Shown: positions 59,316 through 64,000 of the stretch, piece after piece | How the letters are laid out: each line of letters begins with the position of its first letter | How positions within the stretch are numbered: the first letter of the stretch is position 1 | From: JAAYHG01 sp012735455 | GTDB taxonomy: Bacteria > Bacillota > DTU030 > DUMP01 | Assembly: GCA_050951365.1 (NCBI GenBank) | Contig: JBMNIX010000009.1 | Location: forward strand, 1-64,000 | DNA length: 64,000 bases | Reading direction: 5' to 3' | Program-made: the position numbers and the translations under genes | Notes under the pieces: model-generated | What the model was told of the DNA's origin: nothing | The model's input: the letters and a program-made list of their open reading frames with translations, nothing else | The model's database searches: none

Positions 59316-60437
59316 CTACCAACCTAAAAGCAGGCGCAGCTTTAGGGTCCAAAGCCAAACCAATTGCTGCCAGCGTAGAGACGTCAGAAACACCGTTATT
59401 GTAGGTAGAATACCGGCGGCAAGAAGGCTGAGAAGGTACGCTGGTTTCAGACGCAGCTTATAAAGTTGGTTAACCCCTTTGGCATCAACAAGAACACTTC
59501 CCACTAACAAACGCACAAGGAAAGTACTAGCCATTCCTGGTCGACCCTTTTCCAGGAAATCTAGCATGTGTGAGTGACTCCCGACGAGAACGATCAATTC
59601 ACAACCGCTGTGGTAGGCCAAGAGAAGGGCAGCATCTTCGCTGGTACCAGGTACTGGAAAGAGCTTGGCAGACTTTTGTCTTGCCTCTAAGCGTTTTAAC
59701 CCTGGTGCACTTCCATCTGGATAGGCGTGTACTACCAGCTCTGCCCCTGAGGACAACGCCTTATCGCTGACGCTGTCCATATCACCAATAATGACATGAG
59801 GTTTTAAGCCTTGTTCTAAGAGAGCATCGGCTCCCCCATCGACAGCAACAAGAACAGGCTTTTCTTGGCGAATGTACGGCAAGATAGCCTTAAGGTCTTC
59901 TCGGAAGGTGGTGCCACGAACCACCACCACAACCTGCCTGCCTTTCAGGCAGGTCTTGAGGGGAGGAACCCTTGGAAGAGACAGGATTAAGTCTTTCTCG
60001 TTCAAGGCATGAACCATGGTGTTTTTGATAAAGCTATCAAGCTGCTCCCCTAAACATTGTTCTGCTTGACGCAAGATTGTACTTACAGTCGCTAAAGTAA
60101 GGGGTGTACCGGTAGCAATAGGCTCGCTATTGCGGAAAATAGTGTTACCTCTTAACTCTACCTCCTGGCCGTCTCGTAGGCGAACGAAAATATCCTCTGA
60201 TACCTGGTCCAGAATAGGAACCCCGGCTCTTAACAAGAGACCAGGCCCGCGGTTTATGTACTTGCCGGTAACTGAACGAGCGGTATTTATTACAGCCAAG
60301 ATGCGGCGATCAAGTAGAGCCTGTGCTGCCACAGGATCAAGGTCCTCATGGGCAAGTATAGCTATGCTGCGCAAAGGCAAGCGTAGCAGCAACTTTTTCG
60401 TCGAGCGGTCTAAATAAGCGCGTCCCCTTATTGCCAT
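59316..60437 (-). CDS. steA: SteA-like putative cytokinetic ring protein
   Basis: A 373-residue protein. The N-terminal half has GRAYLDRSTKKLLLRL, IAILAHEDLDPVAAQALLD and AVINTARSVTGKYINRGPGL. The middle is a thiamine pyrophosphokinase-like domain with VAVDGGADALLEQGLKPHVI and GDMDSVSD. Two C-terminal membrane helices end it. In Corynebacterium SteA works in septum formation with SteB, and the MctB-like gene downstream has a SteB-like place. ATG 60437 has GGGAGGG upstream; the frame is open to 60497. It lies after spo0A on the same strand. Confidence 0.82.
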   Translation of the reverse strand: MAIRGRAYLDRSTKKLLLRLPLRSIAILAHEDLDPVAAQALLDRRILAVINTARSVTGKYINRGPGLLLRAGVPILDQVSEDIFVRLRDGQEVELRGNTIFRNSEPIATGTPLTLATVSTILRQAEQCLGEQLDSFIKNTMVHALNEKDLILSLPRVPPLKTCLKGRQVVVVVRGTTFREDLKAILPYIRQEKPVLVAVDGGADALLEQGLKPHVIIGDMDSVSDKALSSGAELVVHAYPDGSAPGLKRLEARQKSAKLFPVPGTSEDAALLLAYHSGCELIVLVGSHSHMLDFLEKGRPGMASTFLVRLLVGSVLVDAKGVNQLYKLRLKPAYLLSLLAAGILPTITVFLTSLRWQQLVWLWTLKLRLLLGW

Positions 60438-60480
60438 AGCCAGCCCTCCCGCACTAGTATGCGAAGAGATACAGGTAAAT

Positions 60481-60507
60481 ATTAAAAGGCAGCCCACAGG
60501 CTGCCCT
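60481..60507 (-). terminator. Intrinsic terminator after spo0A
   Basis: On the - strand GGCAGCC-TGTG-GGCTGCC is followed by TTTTAATATTT, directly after spo0A. Confidence 0.8.
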
Positions 60508-60519
60508 TGTAAGATTGTT

Positions 60520-61290
60520 TTAACTGGCTTTGTTCTCTACGCGCAGCTTATCGGCAATCATGGCAATAAACTCCGAGTTGGTAGGTTTACCTCTGTTAAC
60601 ATCAATAGTGTAACCAAATAAGCTGTTGATAGTCTCTACATTACCTCGACTCCAGGCCACCTCAATAGCGTGACGAATGGCTCTTTCTACCCTGCTCGGC
60701 GTAGTGTTATACTTTTCCGCGATAAGAGGGTACAATTCCTTTGTTATCGCCCCTAGAAGATCCACCTCATTTATTACCATAAGTATGGCCTCACGCAAGT
60801 AAAGATACCCTTTAATGTGCGCAGGCACTCCTATTTGGTGGATTATGTTTGTTACCTCAAGGTCGAGACTTTTGGCTTTCATCGGCACCGTCCTTAAGGC
60901 GGGGCGTGAGTTGCCAGCTAGCTGGCGAATGCGGTTTACCAGTACCTCCAGATTGAAGGGTTTTAGAATGTAGTAGTCTGCACCCAGGTCCACCACACGC
61001 TGAGTTATACTCTCCTGGCCGAAAGCGGTAAGCATGATTACCCTTGGGCGCTTTGCCGGTGGGCGTTGGGCTAGGGTCTCTAAGACGCCAATGCCATCAA
61101 GATGGGGCATGATGATATCAAGAACCAAGACATCTGGTGCAGCACTTTCGAGTTGTTCTAATACCTCCGTGCCGTTGTAAGCCATGCCCACCAATTCCAT
61201 ATCAGTTTGTTCCTCAATGTACTCACGGACCAGCTCACAAAATTCTTTATTGTCGTCGGCAATCATTACCCGTACTGTTTGTCTTAACAA
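60520..61290 (-). CDS. spo0A: Master sporulation response regulator Spo0A
   Basis: A 256-residue Spo0A. The receiver has the acidic pocket MIADDNKEF, the phosphorylated Asp in VLVLDIIMPHLDG and the Lys in YYILKPFNLE. The C-terminal DNA-binding part is IGVPAHIKGYLYLREAILMV to TPSRVERAIRHAIEVAWSRG, including the recognition helix. TTG 61290 starts after GGGGGAAG. It lies after spoIVB, as in most Firmicutes. It sets the start of sporulation. Confidence 0.96.
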   Translation of the reverse strand: MLRQTVRVMIADDNKEFCELVREYIEEQTDMELVGMAYNGTEVLEQLESAAPDVLVLDIIMPHLDGIGVLETLAQRPPAKRPRVIMLTAFGQESITQRVVDLGADYYILKPFNLEVLVNRIRQLAGNSRPALRTVPMKAKSLDLEVTNIIHQIGVPAHIKGYLYLREAILMVINEVDLLGAITKELYPLIAEKYNTTPSRVERAIRHAIEVAWSRGNVETINSLFGYTIDVNRGKPTNSEFIAMIADKLRVENKAS

Positions 61291-61356
61291 TTATCTTCCC
61301 CCTATTTCGCTTTATTGGACTAGGTGTTATTCGACATCGGTTTGCCATATTCCTCC

Positions 61357-62716
61357 TTAACTGGCAGAAACATCCGATAATAAAAAAGAAGGAACGGAAA
61401 CCGTTCCTTGACGACTTACTTCTTTACTTTTTTGGACCATCCATTCAGCCAAAACGCCAAAACCTCGAGTTGGATCGTTCACAAAAACGTGGGTAACAAT
61501 TCCGGCCAACTTGCCATTTTGTATGATGGGACTGCCGCTCATTCCTTGAATTATGCCACCCGTTTTATCCAGAAGCTGCGGGTCCGTGATATGCAAGACC
61601 AGCCCCTTATCACTAGGAGTGTGTTGATTCATAACTCGTTCTATTTCCACTTCAAATTTTTCAATCTGATCTCCCTGAACTACTGTATAGATCTCAGCAG
61701 TACCTGGGTAAACCTCCCCGGCAAAGGCCACAGGAATTGGTTCTGGAAAGTATGGGTTAGTAACGGGTTCTAAGGACTCAAGTCTGCCAAAAATACCGTA
61801 TTCCGTATTTGCCGCTATGCTGCCCCAAGTGTTCTCGTTTGGCTGGAAAACACCGATTTTTTCCCCTGGACGCCCGCGGGTCCCAGCCGTAACGTTGGAG
61901 ATCAATGCTTTGGCAATAGAACCATGACGAATGGTCAGGGGTTTACCAGTGTCAAGATCGGTGATAACATGTCCCAAAGCGCCGTAAATTTGTGTTTCCG
62001 GGCTTACGAAAGACAGAGTACCGACGCCGTTAGCACCATCGCGCACATAAAGTCCGATGCGATATCGGTTTTCGCCTATTTCTTGTGGACGCACGGCGAT
62101 AATTTGCACATCCTGATCGCGCTTTACCATAAGTTCCAGCGGCCGTTGTTCCTCTCCGGCCTTTTGTATCTGAGCTGCCAAGTCTTGGATAGTAAGAAGG
62201 GGTTTGCCGTTCGCCTCTAATAACAAATCTCCAGGTTCTATGCCAGCTTGTCTTCCTGGAGAATAAGACTTCCCTTCAGCCAAAACCAAGGTGTCGTAAC
62301 CAACAACAATAATTCCCTGACTTGTTAAGAGGACGCCAATAGAGTGTCCACCTGGTATGACATAGTCAGGTAACAATCGCCTTCACTAAGACCCTTTTCA
62401 AAGGAATGCCAAAAAGAAGAAACTCCATTTCGGCTTCGCCTGGTTCAGAAGATTCCAGGGTCAGGGGGGTTGAAAGGCTAACTGACGCTGGCTTGCTGGT
62501 AAGCAAACGATTGTTAATCTTTATGCCTCGTCCTTTGCGCAACCTAACACTTAAGGAAAGAGGAACTCTAAGATGCAAAGAGTGGCTCTCGCCAGCAGGA
62601 AGCTTGATGTTTGTGGGAATACTGATGGTACGACGAAACTGTGGCGTACAACTGATAGCTATAATGAGGAAAGCAACTAACAGTCCACACCAGCCGCGAC
62701 GGTCTAGGCCACCCAC
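61357..62716 (-). pseudogene. spoIVB: SpoIVB signalling protease, frame-broken (assembly or real)
   Basis: Together the two frames make one SpoIVB, the S55 serine peptidase that signals pro-sigma-K processing. Piece 1 starts at GTG 62716 (AAGGAG 8 bp upstream) and has a membrane anchor and a domain ending LLFGIPLKRVLVKAIVT. Piece 2 begins LPDYVIPGGHSIGVLL, then a PDZ domain (GIEPGDLLLEANGKPL), the catalytic His in GALGHVITDLD, and Ser in GMSGSPI. The break lies at 62366-62376, where one added T would give KAIVLPDYVIPGG. The end also reads through its own terminator hairpin, and one base change in the T6 tract at 61428-61433 would restore a stop. Confidence 0.85.
61381..61410 (-). terminator. 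Intrinsic terminator at the end of spoIVB
   Basis: On the - strand AAGGAACGG-TTTC-CGTTCCTT is followed by CTTTTTTATT. As read, it lies inside the spoIVB frame. Confidence 0.8.
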
Positions 62717-62783
62717 CCAAGTCACTCCTTGTTAATCATTGACAAACAAAGAAAACCTCCCTTCACTCCTTCTCAGGCAAACA

Positions 62784-62823
62784 CAAAAAGAACCTAGAGA
62801 CAGGTTTCCCTGCACTAGGTTCC
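62784..62823 (-). terminator. Intrinsic terminator after recN
   Basis: On the - strand GAACCTAG...CTAGGTTC followed by TTTTTG, between recN and spoIVB. Confidence 0.75.
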
Positions 62824-62876
62824 TTTATGCTACCAGAACCTTCACTAATGACAATTATACACTGGATTCGGAAGTC

Positions 62877-64000
62877 TTAAGCCCCTTTGGTTATTTCTTC
62901 CTTTAATCGATCGGCCTGCGTTAAAAGTTCGCTTGCATGCTGAAGGACTACGGGTGTGACATTTTGGCCTGAAAGCATACGACCTAATTCCTCTTTCCTT
63001 TCATCCATTGTTAGTTTTTTCAGCCGGGTAAAGGTCTTGCCAGCCTGTGTTTCTTTGCTAATCTGAAAGTGTGTGTCTCCTACTGCCGCTATCTGTGGCA
63101 GGTGTGTGACGCAAATTACCTGGTGAAACCTGCTGACGCTCACCAACTTCTTAGCCACGGCCTGCGCGGTCTTCCCGCCAATGCCAGAGTCTACTTCGTC
63201 GAATATTAATGTGGGTACACTGTCGTGTGCAGCCAAGATTGTCTTTAGCGCCAACATTACCCGGGATAACTCTCCGCCAGAGGCAATTTTAGCCAAAGGC
63301 CTTGGTGGCTCGCCCTCGTTAGCAGTCAAAAGCAGTTCCACTTGGTCAAAACCGGTTGGGCTTGGGTCCACTGTAGTTTGTCCAAAAGGTAGACCATCTT
63401 TGGTCTCCTTCCATGAAAAGTCTACCCGAACCATGGCTTTTGGCATTCCTAGTTCGGAGAGTTCTTGTTGTAGTGCTATCTCCAAATCGGCAGCTAGCTT
63501 CCGCCTGGCAGTGGAAAGTAGCGTACTGCACTGGCAGAGCTTTTTCGTAACAGACTTGAGTTCTTCTCTCAAAGCACTGCTATTCTGCTCGGTACCCATT
63601 ATTTCCTCCAGGGCGCATGCCGCCTGATCGCGGAAGGCCAAAATATCCTGAATGGTAGCGCCGTACTTACGACTTAAATTTCGTATCAGATCCAGGCGCT
63701 CTTCTACATAATCTAATTCTTTTTCATCCCAAGGAAAACTCTCTTGATAGTGCCGCAGCGCGGGAAGTACTTCTTCTAAGGTGTAAAGGGCGCTCGCCAC
63801 AGTATTCTCCAGCTCCGCCAAGCGTTTATCTATACTCTGTCCTTCGTTTAGCGCTGTTAATGACTCACCCAAGAGATCCAATGCTCCTCTTTCTCCCCCG
63901 TTGCCATACAGAGCGTTATAAGCTGTGGCCACTATGTTAAGCAGCTTTTCTCGGTTAGTAAGAACCTCTTTTTCAGCCATTAAGTCTTCCCATTCGCCCG
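62877..64000 (-). CDS. recN: DNA repair protein RecN (N-terminus outside the window)
   Basis: The C-terminal 370 or so residues of RecN, an SMC-like ATPase acting in double-strand break repair. Seen are the coiled-coil arms, the C-terminal signature ASGGELSRVMLALKTILA, Walker B PTLIFDEVDSGIGGKTAQAV, and VICVTHLPQIAAVGDTHFQI. The frame is open past the internal ATG 63980 to base 64000 (GEWEDLMAEKEV), so the Walker A half is outside. Order recN-spoIVB-spo0A is the usual one in Firmicutes. Confidence 0.94.
   Translation of the reverse strand, partial: GEWEDLMAEKEVLTNREKLLNIVATAYNALYGNGGERGALDLLGESLTALNEGQSIDKRLAELENTVASALYTLEEVLPALRHYQESFPWDEKELDYVEERLDLIRNLSRKYGATIQDILAFRDQAACALEEIMGTEQNSSALREELKSVTKKLCQCSTLLSTARRKLAADLEIALQQELSELGMPKAMVRVDFSWKETKDGLPFGQTTVDPSPTGFDQVELLLTANEGEPPRPLAKIASGGELSRVMLALKTILAAHDSVPTLIFDEVDSGIGGKTAQAVAKKLVSVSRFHQVICVTHLPQIAAVGDTHFQISKETQAGKTFTRLKKLTMDERKEELGRMLSGQNVTPVVLQHASELLTQADRLKEEITKGA

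Noticed and set aside
1..64000. CRISPR arrays, insertion sequences, prophage or integron parts
   Set aside because: No evenly spaced repeats, transposase or integrase genes, or phage gene blocks were seen; all genes fit a chromosomal core.

Overview
The window looks like a chromosomal piece of an anaerobic, endospore-forming Firmicute of the Clostridia, most like the Peptococcaceae and their relatives. This rests on gene content. Sporulation genes spoVK, spoIVA, spoIIP, spoIVB and spo0A occur together with ferredoxin-dependent 2-oxoacid oxidoreductase subunits, 2-hydroxyacyl-CoA dehydratase activase proteins, an IspH-ribosomal protein S1 fusion and the YIEGIA/DUF1614/DUF3189 family genes typical of that group. 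I saw no insertion sequence, prophage or CRISPR array. Both ends cut genes: spoVK at the left and recN at the right.

Layout. 1-6.6 kb (+ strand): spoVK, a small GTPase, a UbiA-like membrane protein, a small membrane protein, a YnbB-type PLP lyase, then three genes for a CoA-dehydratase activation system behind a sigma-A promoter. 6.6-17.4 kb (- strand): lexA, DUF1893, and a full type IV pilus cluster (pilB, pilC, five pilin-like genes, a frame-broken prepilin peptidase, pilM/N/O) with comFB. 17.5-21 kb: tRNA-Arg, fur, a stress-protein-like gene, mtnN, and five more tRNAs. 21-36 kb: a nitroreductase-like/TPR fusion, nth, mtaD, a TPR protein, surE, an EF-G paralogue, ddl, a multi-module cell-wall protein, speH, an alkaline-phosphatase-like membrane protein and a frameshifted glycosyltransferase. 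36-48 kb: tRNA-Pro, thrB, thrC, an ACT protein, spoIVA, der, a DUF512 radical-SAM-like protein, two DUF3189 genes, the YIEGIA pair, spoIIP and DUF1614. 47-57 kb: fni, ispH-rpsA, a ketoacid:ferredoxin oxidoreductase operon with ferredoxin, P-loop ATPase and butyrate kinase, and its sigma-54 activator. 57-64 kb: a MraY-like transferase, GT2, MctB-like and SteA-like proteins, spo0A, spoIVB and recN. Apart from the stress-protein-like gene, nth and five tRNAs, everything after 6.6 kb is on the - strand.

Most notable is the buk-ATPase-ferredoxin-oxidoreductase operon. A close match to a sigma-54 -24/-12 promoter sits 48 bp before buk, and a perfect 14-bp palindrome lies about 80 bp further upstream, just past the end of the gene for a sigma-54 activator. 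This resembles the Bacillus bkd operon for branched-chain ketoacid use, with an oxygen-sensitive oxidoreductase in place of the dehydrogenase complex. A second theme is several single-base disruptions in prepilin peptidase, spoIVB and a glycosyltransferase, most of them in short homopolymers. They are either assembly errors or real gene decay, and raw reads should decide this.
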